Positions 42,699-51,895 are shown, counted from the first letter of the stretch. The stretch is DNA of 64,000 nucleotides from Ensifer adhaerens (GCF_002940685.1 NZ_PNFP01000010.1:248001-312000), one strand, 5' to 3'. Notes: generated by a model from the letters alone, not told the origin. Numbers and translations are program-made.

Positions 42699-44156
42699 TC
42701 AGCGGATCTTCGTGAAGGTCATCTCGAAGGCGCCGGAGACGATCCGTCCGGTCGGTGTCGGGGTAGCGTCATCGATATGGAACACCATGTCCCGTGAAAG
42801 CACGAAATAGGTGTTCGCCGACATGGCGTAGAGCGGCTCGCTGACGCCCTCCTTCAACGAAACCGACAGCTGGCCTGCCTCTGTGGCAATCGAGAACGTG
42901 CCTCGGTTCGGAACCTGATATTCGCCGGCCAGCTTTGCAGCCCTGTCGGCGGAAACCGGAACGCTCGGCCGTTCGATGCTGCGGTAATCGGGCCAGCCAT
43001 AGGCGACCGAAACGCTGTGGACCAGTTCATTGGCCAGTTCGCCGCCCTGTTGCCCGTTGGTCATGATCACGACGCCGTCGCCGCTTCCGGAAAACGCGAC
43101 GAGCAAGGCCTCGTATCCGGCATTGCTGCCGCTATGGGAGAAGCTGTGAACGCCGGACGTGGTGCGGAGGCTGAAGCCAAGGCCGTAGTCGGACTTCACC
43201 GGCGTCAGCATCGCATCGGCAAGTGCGGGCGGCAACAGCGCGTCGGGTGCGTGGCTTGCCGCGGCGCGGACCGCGAGGGCGAAGCGGGCAAGGTCGCTCG
43301 GCGTCGTCCAGAGCCCGGCTGCCGCGCGTTCCGGGTAGGTGTGTGGACCGCCGGCAATTGGATCGCCCTTGGCGTCATGCGGCCAGGCAGCCGTCCGCAG
43401 CGCCGTTTCGCCAAGCGGTTGCGCAAAGCTGCTGTGCGTCATGCCGGCAGGATCGAGCACGGTTTCTCGCAGGACGTCGACAAAGGTCTCGCCGGTTGCA
43501 TCACCGATCAGTTTCTGGATGACCGTGTAACCGCCGCCGGAATAGCGCCAGGCCGTTCCCGGTGGGGTATCGACGAGGACGGCCGGCGTGTTTGCAGGTG
43601 GCCGGCCGACAAGCACGTCTTCCGTGCTTGGCACTGGCGTTCCGGCGGCATAGCCCGGAAAGCCCGGCACCGTCGTCCCTGCCGTGTGCGAAAGCAACTG
43701 GCGCAGCGTAACGGGATGCCCGCCTGCGCCTGGGAGCTTCCAGCCTTGAAGCTGCTCGTTGACGTCGCGGTCAAGGTCGAGCTTGCCCCGATCGACCAGC
43801 CGCAGCGCGGCAAGGGCCGCCACGGGCTTGCTGATCGATGCCGCCTGAAAGACCGTCCCGGGCGTGATCGGCGGTCCGCCGGGACTGACGACGCCATAGC
43901 CCTTCGCCCAGGCGATCTTGCCGCCCTGCAGTACGGCGATGCTGACGCCTGGCACGTGCAGCCGCGCCATCTCGTCGGTGAGCGACCGGCGCGCTGCGGG
44001 TGCGCCGGCAATCAGGACCGCCGGCGCAAGACCGTGTTCCACCGCATCGACCATCGCCGCCAGATCTGCTGGCGGGCGCGCACCATCCTCAGCCATCGTC
44101 TCGCCTGCGATGCCGCCGACAACCACAAGGGCAGATATCACCCGAATTGCACGCAT
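42699..44156 (-). CDS. Serine hydrolase of the beta-lactamase/class C (esterase-like) family
   Basis: The 485-residue protein has a signal peptide (MRAIRVISALVVVGGIAGETMA) and a beta-lactamase fold. S107-I-S-K110 is the SxxK nucleophile motif, WRYSGGGYTV carries the second-site tyrosine, and HSGSNAGYEAL the third motif region. A C-terminal lipocalin-like domain follows from about residue 385. The ATG at 44156 is preferred because TTGGAGG directly precedes it. It may be a periplasmic D-amino peptidase or esterase; true beta-lactamase activity is not implied. Confidence 0.88.
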   Translation of the reverse strand: MRAIRVISALVVVGGIAGETMAEDGARPPADLAAMVDAVEHGLAPAVLIAGAPAARRSLTDEMARLHVPGVSIAVLQGGKIAWAKGYGVVSPGGPPITPGTVFQAASISKPVAALAALRLVDRGKLDLDRDVNEQLQGWKLPGAGGHPVTLRQLLSHTAGTTVPGFPGYAAGTPVPSTEDVLVGRPPANTPAVLVDTPPGTAWRYSGGGYTVIQKLIGDATGETFVDVLRETVLDPAGMTHSSFAQPLGETALRTAAWPHDAKGDPIAGGPHTYPERAAAGLWTTPSDLARFALAVRAAASHAPDALLPPALADAMLTPVKSDYGLGFSLRTTSGVHSFSHSGSNAGYEALLVAFSGSGDGVVIMTNGQQGGELANELVHSVSVAYGWPDYRSIERPSVPVSADRAAKLAGEYQVPNRGTFSIATEAGQLSVSLKEGVSEPLYAMSANTYFVLSRDMVFHIDDATPTPTGRIVSGAFEMTFTKIR

Positions 44157-44223
44157 GGATGCCTCCAATTTTGTCGCGGTTGTTTATACTGGCGCCGATT
44201 CGAAGCTACAACTGGAGGTAAGC

Positions 44224-44637
44224 ATGACGCGGGCCGTTGCCAAGAGGCTCAAGCCGCACACGGGCGGATGCCTCTGCGGAGCAATCCGATTTGAGGCGCG
44301 GGGGACGGCGGGCAAGCCGCATACGTGTTCGTGCAAGATGTGCCAGCGCCATTCGGGCGCCTTGACCGTGGCGTGGGTCGAGTTTCCGAGCGAAGCCGTA
44401 ACATGGACCGGACCGGGTGGGGCGCCTTCGGTCTACCGCTCCTCGGACTATTCCAGCCGCGCCTTCTGCCCGGCCTGCGGCAGCAGTCTTGGCGCGATCG
44501 ACGATGCGCCGGTGGTTGCGCTCCTGCTCGGTGCCTTCGACAAGACGAGCGCTGCCGATCTGATCCCGAAGAGCCACAGCTATCGGACCGGGCGCCCCAA
44601 ATGGTGGCATGTGGAGGTGGCGAAGCCGGCGACCTGA
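44224..44637 (+). CDS. GFA/CENP-V family zinc-binding protein
   Basis: The 137-residue protein has the seven conserved cysteines of the GFA family: C16-x-C18, C35-x-C37-x-x-C40 and C82-x-x-C85. The family includes glutathione-dependent formaldehyde-activating enzyme and S-thiolation adduct lyases. GGAGG lies before the ATG. It is divergent from the serine hydrolase by 67 bp and has no functional neighbour, so its substrate is unknown. Confidence 0.9.
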   Translation: MTRAVAKRLKPHTGGCLCGAIRFEARGTAGKPHTCSCKMCQRHSGALTVAWVEFPSEAVTWTGPGGAPSVYRSSDYSSRAFCPACGSSLGAIDDAPVVALLLGAFDKTSAADLIPKSHSYRTGRPKWWHVEVAKPAT

Positions 44638-44688
44638 CGAGCAAGGGCCGAAAGTGATTGACCGGTAGGGGGGCTGCGTCAACAGGCG

Positions 44689-45312
44689 CTAGAGCAGCCC
44701 CTTGGTGGCAGCGCCGATGGCAATGATCCCGAAGGCGATCAGGACCAGGCCCGAAATGCGCGATACCCAGACGACGAAGCTGTCGGGAAGTCGCGTCCGG
44801 GCGATCGCGACACCGCCGCTTAAGAAGAACCACCAGCCGAGCGACCCCAGGAAGACGCCCAGGACCACGACAGCAGCGCTGAGCGCGTCGCCCGCTTCGG
44901 CAAGGCCGAGGCCGGCGAAGATCGCGGCAAAGGAGAGGATCGTCGCTGGGCTCGTCATCGTCAGGAAAAACGTGGCTATGGTCGTGCGAATGAGATCGCG
45001 TCCGCCGACATCGGCCGCGGCCGTCACCGGCCTTGGCCGCAATCCGCTCCAGCCGAGCCAGATCATGAACAGTCCGCCGGCGAGGCTCAGCGGCGTTGCG
45101 ATGATCGCAAGCACCGCCGCGAAGGCGGCAAAACCGATCGCCGCAAGGGCTGCATAGGTCGCATCGGCGGCCGCGGTTCCAAGACCGCCGGCAACACCCG
45201 CCCAGAAACCGCGCTCCAGCGTGCGGTTGATGCAGAGCGCCCCGATCGGGCCCAGAGGGGCCGCGACCGCGAGGCCGACGAGGAGGCTTTTTCCAAACAG
45301 TAATGTAGACAT
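44689..45312 (-). CDS. LysE/RhtB-family amino-acid exporter
   Basis: The 207-residue inner-membrane protein has about six helices and the family features LLVGLAVAAPLGPIGALCINRTLERGF near the N-terminus and TMTSPATILSF in the middle. It lies 97 bp downstream of an Lrp/AsnC regulator gene in the same orientation, a common arrangement for regulated amino-acid export. The exported amino acid is unknown. Confidence 0.92.
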   Translation of the reverse strand: MSTLLFGKSLLVGLAVAAPLGPIGALCINRTLERGFWAGVAGGLGTAAADATYAALAAIGFAAFAAVLAIIATPLSLAGGLFMIWLGWSGLRPRPVTAAADVGGRDLIRTTIATFFLTMTSPATILSFAAIFAGLGLAEAGDALSAAVVVLGVFLGSLGWWFFLSGGVAIARTRLPDSFVVWVSRISGLVLIAFGIIAIGAATKGLL

Positions 45313-45409
45313 AGGCGTAGAGCTCCCGGCCGCGACATGCTCATTCCACCCTGTTCAAGGACGGGGCATGCGCAGCAATTCAACAATGTTGCAGCAGTTT
45401 GCGCGTCGC

Positions 45410-45862
45410 TCAGCCGCGCGGCGCAGTCGTCGCCAGGCTCTCGCGGACACTCGAAAGCGCGATCACCGTTTCGCTACGCGCCAGGAACCGCCGTTGCTTC
45501 AACTCGGCAAGGAACGGCTCAAGCTCGCCGAGCGAGGGCATCCGCACCTTGACGCAATAGGACCAGGCGCCCGTGACATGGTGGCATTCAGCAACTGCCG
45601 GGTGGCCTGCCATGAAGGTCCGGAAGGTTGCCTCGTCTGCGTCCGGCGCAAGGCCGACCCAGACAAAGGCGAGCACGTCGAGGCCGAGCGCGCGGTGATC
45701 GACCTCGACTGTGAAATTTCGGATCACGCCGTTGGCGACGAGCCGACGGATGCGCTCGTTGACAGCTGAAGGCGACAACTCGACCGCCGCTCCGATATCG
45801 GTCAGCGATCGTCTCGCGTCTTCAGCGAGAATTTCGACGATTTTTCTGTCAACAGCGTCCAT
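45410..45862 (-). CDS. Lrp/AsnC-family transcriptional regulator
   Basis: The 150-residue protein has the AsnC helix-turn-helix (residues about 3-62, DRKIVEILAEDARRSLTDIGAAVELS) and an AsnC/Lrp ligand domain with HHVTGAWSYCVKVRM. The ATG at 45862 gives the typical MDAVDRKI start. AT-rich DNA upstream (45865-45910) probably holds its promoter and binding sites. It most likely controls the LysE exporter. Confidence 0.92.
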   Translation of the reverse strand: MDAVDRKIVEILAEDARRSLTDIGAAVELSPSAVNERIRRLVANGVIRNFTVEVDHRALGLDVLAFVWVGLAPDADEATFRTFMAGHPAVAECHHVTGAWSYCVKVRMPSLGELEPFLAELKQRRFLARSETVIALSSVRESLATTAPRG

Positions 45863-45951
45863 TCCCAATGAATACGCTGAATATAATAAAATGTACAGAG
45901 GATTCTTCTGTTTCGAATTCGCTTGGCCACTGAAACGTTGGTCTAGCTCGT

Positions 45952-47010
45952 TTATTCGATATCCCGCAATGCATCGAGCGGGCCTGTGAGCGCCGTTCGT
46001 GGCTGGACCAGTTCGGGCTGGATGAGATGGATGCGCGCTTGCGGGCGTGCTTCCTCGATCACCTCGAAGGCCTTGGTGATCATGCCCTCGACGTCCTGGC
46101 GGATCATGATGACCGGGAAGGGCAGGAAGGACGCAAAGGGGTCGTAATCGTAGCAGCCGACCACGAGGTCGGCGAAGTTTTCGTGGGGGTGGCCGGCCAT
46201 GAAGCGCAGCAGGCCCTCGAAGTTGATCGACGAGTTGACGAAAAGACCGCGCGGCAATCGGCCGTTCCGCTCGTAGAAGGCTTCGAAGGCGAGGCGCGCA
46301 TTGTTCGGCGCATAGCCCGTCGGCTGGATGCATTCGTCCGGATCCGCGCCGAGGAGTTCGTTCTTGACGGCGCGGAAGCCGCGGATGCGTTCGCGGCTGG
46401 CATGATCGTTACGACCGCCGAAGAGATAGAGTTCGTCCGGCAAGAGCGGCCGATCTCCCTCGAAGCGGCGGATGATCGCCTCCGTCAGCATCCGTCCGCC
46501 TTCGTAGTTGTCGCTGATGACGGAGGGCACCCTGGTGCCGGGCAGGTCGATGTTGATGTGCTTGAGGCCGGCCGCCTCGCAAACCTCATGCACGCCATCG
46601 GGATCGGTGGCGCCGCAGATGAAGAGTTCATCGATCGAATAGGAGATCAGCGTCTCGGCAGTCTTGCGCTCCTCTTCGGGATCGCGGCTGGCGCTGACGA
46701 CGATCGGGCATTGTCCCTTGCTCCGGACATGCGCTTCGAATGTCTGGGCCATCGACGAGAAGTAGCGGTTGTCGTGGATCGGCAGCAGCAGGCCGATCAG
46801 GCCCGAGCGGGAACTGCGCAAGCCCCGTGCCTGTCGGTTGGCTGTATACTGGTGCGTCTCGGCGAGGTTGCGGATCAGTTCGGCCGTGCTTTCCTTGATC
46901 CGCCGCTTCTGCCAAGTGCCGTTCAGAACCGCACTTACGGTTGAGGGCGAACTGCCGGATAGCACCGACAGGTCGTAGATCGTCGCTTTCTTCTTGCCGC
47001 TGCTCGCCAT
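45952..47010 (-). CDS. LacI-family transcriptional regulator
   Basis: The 352-residue repressor has a LacI helix-turn-helix (ATIYDLSVLSGSSPSTVSAVLNG, residues 9-31) and hinge, followed by a periplasmic-binding-like domain that senses a sugar. The motif SSPSTVSAVLNG matches the half-site-reading helix of the family. It is divergent from the ketose-uptake operon, and three ATTGTGCA half-sites lie between them, so it almost certainly regulates that operon and itself. Confidence 0.93.
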   Translation of the reverse strand: MASSGKKKATIYDLSVLSGSSPSTVSAVLNGTWQKRRIKESTAELIRNLAETHQYTANRQARGLRSSRSGLIGLLLPIHDNRYFSSMAQTFEAHVRSKGQCPIVVSASRDPEEERKTAETLISYSIDELFICGATDPDGVHEVCEAAGLKHINIDLPGTRVPSVISDNYEGGRMLTEAIIRRFEGDRPLLPDELYLFGGRNDHASRERIRGFRAVKNELLGADPDECIQPTGYAPNNARLAFEAFYERNGRLPRGLFVNSSINFEGLLRFMAGHPHENFADLVVGCYDYDPFASFLPFPVIMIRQDVEGMITKAFEVIEEARPQARIHLIQPELVQPRTALTGPLDALRDIE

Positions 47011-47065
47011 CGTTTTCTCCCCTGATCGTTCTAGTGCCGATTTCCCCTTGACGAAAGATTAAGTC

Positions 47066-47121
47066 TGCACAATAGTTCTTGCACCATCGATTGTGCAAAC
47101 AAGAAATATCGATTGTGCAAA
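47066..47121. promoter_or_regulatory. LacI operator cluster
   Basis: TTGCACCATCGATTGTGCAA at 47079-47098 is a 20-bp palindrome with a single mismatched pair, centred on ATCGAT as LacI operators with a central CG are. ATCGATTGTGCAAA is repeated exactly at 47086-47099 and 47108-47121, 22 bp apart, and a reverse half-site TGCACAAT lies at 47066-47073. The cluster sits 56 bp or more from the regulator start. Confidence 0.8.
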
Positions 47122-47254
47122 TTGACGGGGCCGTCTGAGGAGGCGGCGTTTCAGGGAGGCGAGGACTAGCTTCGCCAGTGATGGTTTGAAACTGGAGGCC
47201 GGCGCCGAGGCGACCGGGTGCGTTCCCTTGATGGGAACGAGTGGAGGAGAGAAC

Positions 47255-48247
47255 ATGATCAGGAAAATTCTCGTCGCCGCCCTGGCGACATCGCTGGCGC
47301 TTGCGAGTTCCGCAGCCGCCTTTGCGCAGGATGCCGGCAAGGTCGGCGTCGTCGTCAAGATCGGTGGCATTCCGTGGTTCAACGCCATGGAGGCGGGCAT
47401 CAAGGAGCGCGGCCAGAAGCTCGGCATCGACGCGTTCATGGTTGGTCCGACCAGCGCCGACCCGGCCCTTCAGGTGCGCGCCATCGAGGATCTCATCGCC
47501 CAAGGCGTGAAGGTGATCGGCGTGGTTCCGAACGACGCCAAGGTGCTCGAGCCGGTGCTCACCAAGGCCAAGGAAAAGGGCATCATCGTCATCACCCACG
47601 AATCCCCGAGCCAGAAGGGCGCCGACTGGGATTTCGAGCTCGCATCCTCCACCGGTTTCGGTGAGGCGCATGGCAAGCTGCTCGCCGAGAAGATGGGTGG
47701 CAAGGGTGAATATGCAGTGTTCGTCGGCTCGCTGACGGTGCCTCTGCACAATGCCTGGGCCGATGCGGCGATCGCCTATATCAAGAAGAACTATCCCGAC
47801 ATGACGCTGGTCGGTGACCGCTACGGCGTTGCCGAAGACGTCGACAAGAGCCGGTCGACCGCGCTCGACCTGATCTCTGCCCATCCGAACCTGAAAGGCT
47901 TCCTCGCCTTCGGCAGCCAGGGCCCGATCGGCGCCGGCCGTGCCGTCGAGGAGCGCCGCAAGGTCGGCGAGATCTTCGTGCTCGGTCCCTTCTCGCCCGG
48001 CCAGGGCCAGAAACTGGTGAAATCCGATGCGATCTCCGGCGGCTTCATGTGGAATCCGAAGCAGGCCGGCGAAGTCTTCGTCACGCTTGCGGACAAGCTG
48101 ATGAAGGGCGAGGAGGTCAAGGACGGTGACGAGATCGAAGGTCTCGGCAAGGTCAAGCCGGACTTCGAAAACCGCAACATCATCGTCGACCAGCTCGTGC
48201 CGATCAACAAGGATACGGTCGCGGATCTCGCGGCCATGGGTCTCTAA
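47255..48247 (+). CDS. Sugar ABC transporter periplasmic binding protein (RbsB/RhaS-like)
   Basis: The 330-residue protein has a signal peptide (MIRKILVAALATSLALASSAAAFA) and the pentose-binding fold (SBP_bac_4): VVKIGGIPWFNAMEAGIKERGQK at the N-terminal lobe and ISAHPNLKGFLAFGS in the second. It resembles autoinducer-2/rhamnose-type binding proteins. AGGAGAG lies before the ATG. It is first in the operon controlled by the LacI repressor and is followed by a hairpin before the ATPase gene. The ligand is probably a ketose (from the downstream enzymes). Confidence 0.92.
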   Translation: MIRKILVAALATSLALASSAAAFAQDAGKVGVVVKIGGIPWFNAMEAGIKERGQKLGIDAFMVGPTSADPALQVRAIEDLIAQGVKVIGVVPNDAKVLEPVLTKAKEKGIIVITHESPSQKGADWDFELASSTGFGEAHGKLLAEKMGGKGEYAVFVGSLTVPLHNAWADAAIAYIKKNYPDMTLVGDRYGVAEDVDKSRSTALDLISAHPNLKGFLAFGSQGPIGAGRAVEERRKVGEIFVLGPFSPGQGQKLVKSDAISGGFMWNPKQAGEVFVTLADKLMKGEEVKDGDEIEGLGKVKPDFENRNIIVDQLVPINKDTVADLAAMGL

Positions 48248-48275
48248 AGGATCCCAGGGGTTCTCCCGGCTGCTG

Positions 48276-48293
48276 GGCCGGCTTCGGCCGGCC
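48276..48293 (+). promoter_or_regulatory. Intercistronic TTCG hairpin after the sugar-binding-protein gene
   Basis: GGCCGGC-TTCG-GCCGGCC forms a 7-bp GC stem with a stable UUCG tetraloop, extendable by wobble pairs, about 28 nt after the binding-protein stop. No U-run follows. It matches the placement seen in the other three transporter operons. Confidence 0.7.
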
Positions 48294-48391
48294 TGGCAAG
48301 TCCCCTCAACCGTACTGGAGCCGGATGAGGAAAGGTGTTTGCGGTTTCTGCCCGCATCTTGCTCCGACATAACGTGATTTAGGGGCAGTTC

Positions 48392-49906
48392 ATGCACCAG
48401 CTTGCGACCGCGGGAGGAGGCGAAAAGCCGCTTCTGTCCCTGCGCGACATCAACATGACCTTCGGTGGCGTCAAGGCGCTCAAGAATGTGAGCTTCGACG
48501 TTCGCCCGGGCGAGGTTCATTGTCTTGCGGGCGAAAACGGCTGCGGCAAGAGCACGCTGATCAAGATCATCACCGGCGTCTACCGCCCGGCCGACGGGGC
48601 CTCGATCGAGTTCGATGGCGAAACCTATTCCCACATGTCGCCGGTGACCGCGCAGGATCGCGGCATCCAGGTGATCTGGCAGGACCTGGCGCTGTTTCCC
48701 GAGATGAGCGTCGCTGAAAACATCGCCTTCCAGACCGTGATCGGCCGCTGGCCGAAACTCGTTGACTATGGCCGCATGCGCCAGATCGCGACTGACGCGC
48801 TCGCCCGCCTCGGCGTGACGCTCGATGTCGATCTGCCGCTGAAGGAATATGCCATCGCCCAGCGCCAGATCGTCGCGATTGCCCGGGCGCTGGTGGGGGA
48901 AGCGAGGCTCGTCTTCATGGACGAGCCGACCGCATCGCTGACGCAATCGGAAACCGATCATCTGCTTGATATCGTTCGCGGCCTTTCTGCTTCAGGTGTC
49001 GCCGTCGTCTTCGTCAGCCATCGTCTCGCCGAGGTGCTGGAGATCTCGAGCCGCATCACGGTGCTGCGCGATGGCGCTCTGGTCGGCGTCTATCCCGCCA
49101 CCGGCATGACCCAGTCGCGCATCACCGAGCTGATGACCGGCAAGACCTTCGATCAGCAGGTGCGGGCAAAGCCGCGCGACGGCCAACCCGTCGTGCTCGA
49201 CGTGGAGGGTTTGTCGCGCCCCGGCCAGTTCGAGGATGTGTCGCTCACCGTGCGTCGCGGCGAGACGCTGGGGATCACCGGCCTGCTCGGCGCGGGTCGC
49301 ACGGAACTGGCGCTCACCCTCTTCGGCATGCTGAAGCCGGCATCCGGCACCATCGCGCTTGAAGGTAGACCCGTTCGCTTCTCCTCCAACCGCGACGCGA
49401 TCGCGGCGGGTGTCGCCTATCTCTCTGAGGACCGATTGTCGCTCGGCCTCATCCAGCCGCAGGCGATCGCCGACAACCTGGTCATCAGTTCGCTCGACAA
49501 GATCCTTGCAGGCGGTCTGCTCTCGGAAGAGCGCAAGCGCAGCCTCGTTTCCCGCTGGATCGCCGACCTCGGCGTCAAGATTGGCCTGCAGCAGGATGCG
49601 ATCTCGACGCTTTCGGGCGGCAACCAGCAGCGCGTGGCGATCGCCAAGTGGCTGGCCACCGACCCGAAGCTGCTGATCCTCGATGCCCCGACCGTCGGCG
49701 TCGATGTCGGGGCGCGCGCCGGCATCTTCGACATCGTCGCGCGGCTCGCCGAAAGCGGGCTTGCGATCATCCTGATCTCCGACGAGGTGCCGGAGGTCTA
49801 TTTCAACGCCGACCGGGTGCTGCACATGGCGCAGGGTCGCATCGTCGGCAGCTATGATCCGCGCACATCCTCGCTCGCCGACATCGAGGGAGCGGTCTAT
49901 GCGTAG
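48392..49906 (+). CDS. Sugar ABC transporter ATP-binding protein, double-domain (RbsA/MglA type)
   Basis: The 504-residue protein holds two ATPase domains. The first has Walker A GENGCGKST, the degenerate signature YAIAQRQ and Walker B LVFMDEPTASL. The second has a modified Walker A GLLGAGRTEL, a good signature LSGGNQQRVAIAKWL and Walker B LLILDAPTVGVDVGA, in which the catalytic Glu is replaced by Ala. Asymmetric site use is usual for this class, so only one composite site should hydrolyse ATP. It overlaps the first permease gene by 8 nt. Confidence 0.94.
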   Translation: MHQLATAGGGEKPLLSLRDINMTFGGVKALKNVSFDVRPGEVHCLAGENGCGKSTLIKIITGVYRPADGASIEFDGETYSHMSPVTAQDRGIQVIWQDLALFPEMSVAENIAFQTVIGRWPKLVDYGRMRQIATDALARLGVTLDVDLPLKEYAIAQRQIVAIARALVGEARLVFMDEPTASLTQSETDHLLDIVRGLSASGVAVVFVSHRLAEVLEISSRITVLRDGALVGVYPATGMTQSRITELMTGKTFDQQVRAKPRDGQPVVLDVEGLSRPGQFEDVSLTVRRGETLGITGLLGAGRTELALTLFGMLKPASGTIALEGRPVRFSSNRDAIAAGVAYLSEDRLSLGLIQPQAIADNLVISSLDKILAGGLLSEERKRSLVSRWIADLGVKIGLQQDAISTLSGGNQQRVAIAKWLATDPKLLILDAPTVGVDVGARAGIFDIVARLAESGLAIILISDEVPEVYFNADRVLHMAQGRIVGSYDPRTSSLADIEGAVYA

Positions 49907-50900
49907 CTTCGTTCGCACCCACGCGACCGAAGTGTCGCTCTTTGCCGTCATCGTCGCGATCAGCGCCGTGCTGTCGGTCTCGACCGCCAATTTCTTTTCG
50001 CTCGGCAATGCCTTCGACCTGCTCAACATCAGCTCGGTCAACATCATCTTCGCCGTCGGGTTGCTGGTGGTGCTGATCGCCGGCGGCATCGACATCTCCT
50101 TCGCCGTTGCCGCGTCGGTCGTGCAATACGGCACGGCGATCGCGCTCGGCTGGATCGGCAGCGGCGGATGGGTATCGGGACTGCTGATCGCCGCCTCACT
50201 CGGCATCCTGCTCGGCGCGATCAACGCCTTCCTGATCCACCGGTTCAAGGTGATCTCGATCGTCGCGACGATCTCCACCTTCAACATATATTTCGGGCTG
50301 TTGATGTTCTTCACCAAGGGCGTGTCGATCTACGACCTGCCGGACTGGCTGACGGACCGCGTCATCCTGTTCGAACACGAGATGCCCGATGGCACCTGGA
50401 TCGAGATCACGCTGCCGGTGCTGGTCATGGTCATCTGCGTCATCGCCACCTGGGTGCTGATTACCCGCACCACCACCGGCCGTCAGCTCTACGCCTTCGG
50501 CGACAATCCGGAAGGTGCGCGCCGTTTCGGGATCAACATCGGCGCCATGCAGTTCATCGCCTTCGGCTGGCTCGGCCTGATGGCCGGCATCGGCGGCCTG
50601 ATCCAGGCGCATTATGCGCAGGAAGTCGTGCCGAACGCGCTCTATGGCCGCGAGCTCGACGTGCTTGCAGCGGTCGTTCTCGGTGGTGCGCGGCTTGGCG
50701 GCGGCAAGGGCTCGGTGCTCGGCTGCGTGCTCGGCGTGCTGCTGATCTCGATCACCCAGAACGGGCTCAACCTGATGGGTGTGTCGCCCTTTGCCTTCAA
50801 GATGATCATCGGCGCCATCATTCTCGTCGCGATCACGCTCTCCAACTCCCGCATCGAAAGGCTTCTGCCCTTCGTCAACCAGAAAGGAGCCGGACGATGA
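49899..50900 (+). CDS. Sugar ABC transporter permease (RbsC type)
   Basis: The 333-residue inner-membrane protein has about eight to ten helices and RbsC features: LIAGGIDISFAVAASV near residue 65, ITRTTTGRQLYAFGDNPEGARRFGI and VLGGARLGGGKGSVLGC. It overlaps the ATPase gene by 8 nt and the second permease gene by ATGA, so the set is coupled. Confidence 0.93.
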   Translation: MRSFVRTHATEVSLFAVIVAISAVLSVSTANFFSLGNAFDLLNISSVNIIFAVGLLVVLIAGGIDISFAVAASVVQYGTAIALGWIGSGGWVSGLLIAASLGILLGAINAFLIHRFKVISIVATISTFNIYFGLLMFFTKGVSIYDLPDWLTDRVILFEHEMPDGTWIEITLPVLVMVICVIATWVLITRTTTGRQLYAFGDNPEGARRFGINIGAMQFIAFGWLGLMAGIGGLIQAHYAQEVVPNALYGRELDVLAAVVLGGARLGGGKGSVLGCVLGVLLISITQNGLNLMGVSPFAFKMIIGAIILVAITLSNSRIERLLPFVNQKGAGR

Positions 50901-51895
50901 GCGCGATCGTGGAGCGTTTGAAGGCTCTCATCGGGCCGGAGATGGCGGGGCCGGGGCTGGCTTTCCTTGCCGTCGTACTGGTCTTCGGCATCGCCTCGCC
51001 GCAGTTCCTGAGTGCCGCCACCTTCGGCTCGGTCGCTTTCCAGCTGCCCGAACTCGGGCTGCTGACGCTTGCCATGTTGCTGCCGATCCTGACGGGCGGG
51101 CTCAATCTGGCGATCACCTTTACCGCCAACATCGCCGGGCTGACGCTCGCCTGGGTGCTGCAGGCAAACGGCGGCGTCGAGGCCGGCCCCGGCGCCTTCG
51201 CGCTGGGTTCGGTTCTTGCCATTCTCGTTGGCGCGACGAGCGGCGTGATCATGGGCCTGGTGATCGCCTTTACCCGCGCCCATCCGATCCTGGTTTCCTT
51301 GTCGATGATGATCTTCCTGCGCGGCCTCGGCGAGTTCCTGACGCGCGGCGGCGACGTCTCCGGCTTTCCGGCCTACCTCGGTCCGCTCGGTCACGGATCG
51401 TTTCTCGGCGTGCCGATCCCGCTCATCGTCTTCATCGCCTGCGTGCTCGCCTGGCACGTGCTGCTCACCCGCAGCAAGCTCGGTTTCAACACCTACATGA
51501 TCGGCTCCAACCTCGAGGCGACGCGCTATTCCGGCATCAACACCCGCAAGGTGATCGTGCTCGTCTATGCGCTGTCGGGGGCCATGTGCGCGATTGCCGG
51601 CATCATCATGCTGGCGCGCTTCAACTCCGTGCGCATCGGCCACGGTGAAAGCTACCTGCTGATCACGGTGCTTGCCTGCTTCTTAGGCGGCGTCAATCCG
51701 TTTGGCGGCTTCGGTCGGGTCATCCCCGTCTTCGTCGCGCTGGTGGTGCTGCAGCTTCTCTCGTCCGGCCTCAACCTCGTGGGCGCCAACCAGCACCTGG
51801 CGACCGCCGTCTGGGGGCTGCTGCTCGCCGGCGTCATGGTGCTGCGGTTCGTCGCGACCAAGTTCAAGATTTCGTTTGTCAGAAAGGAAACATGA
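50897..51895 (+). CDS. Sugar ABC transporter permease (RbsC type, second)
   Basis: The 332-residue inner-membrane protein has about eight to ten helices, with LTGGLNLAITFTANIAG, RSKLGFNTYMIGSNLEATRY-type cytoplasmic loop and FLGGVNPFGGFG. AAAGGAG precedes its ATG. It makes a heterodimeric channel with the preceding permease and overlaps the epimerase gene as ATGA. Confidence 0.93.
   Translation: MSAIVERLKALIGPEMAGPGLAFLAVVLVFGIASPQFLSAATFGSVAFQLPELGLLTLAMLLPILTGGLNLAITFTANIAGLTLAWVLQANGGVEAGPGAFALGSVLAILVGATSGVIMGLVIAFTRAHPILVSLSMMIFLRGLGEFLTRGGDVSGFPAYLGPLGHGSFLGVPIPLIVFIACVLAWHVLLTRSKLGFNTYMIGSNLEATRYSGINTRKVIVLVYALSGAMCAIAGIIMLARFNSVRIGHGESYLLITVLACFLGGVNPFGGFGRVIPVFVALVVLQLLSSGLNLVGANQHLATAVWGLLLAGVMVLRFVATKFKISFVRKET

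Noticed and set aside
44161-44223. Promoter with TATACT at 44185-44190 ahead of the GFA gene
   Set aside because: No acceptable -35 element lies at proper spacing, so it was not listed.
45890-45912. Terminator for the LacI gene (ACAGA...TCTGT followed by a T-rich stretch on the minus strand)
   Set aside because: The stem has only five AT-containing pairs, too weak to support a call.
46628-48961. Long minus-strand frame spanning the LacI promoter region and the binding-protein gene
   Set aside because: It crosses the operator cluster and opposes two well-supported genes, and its product has no family features.
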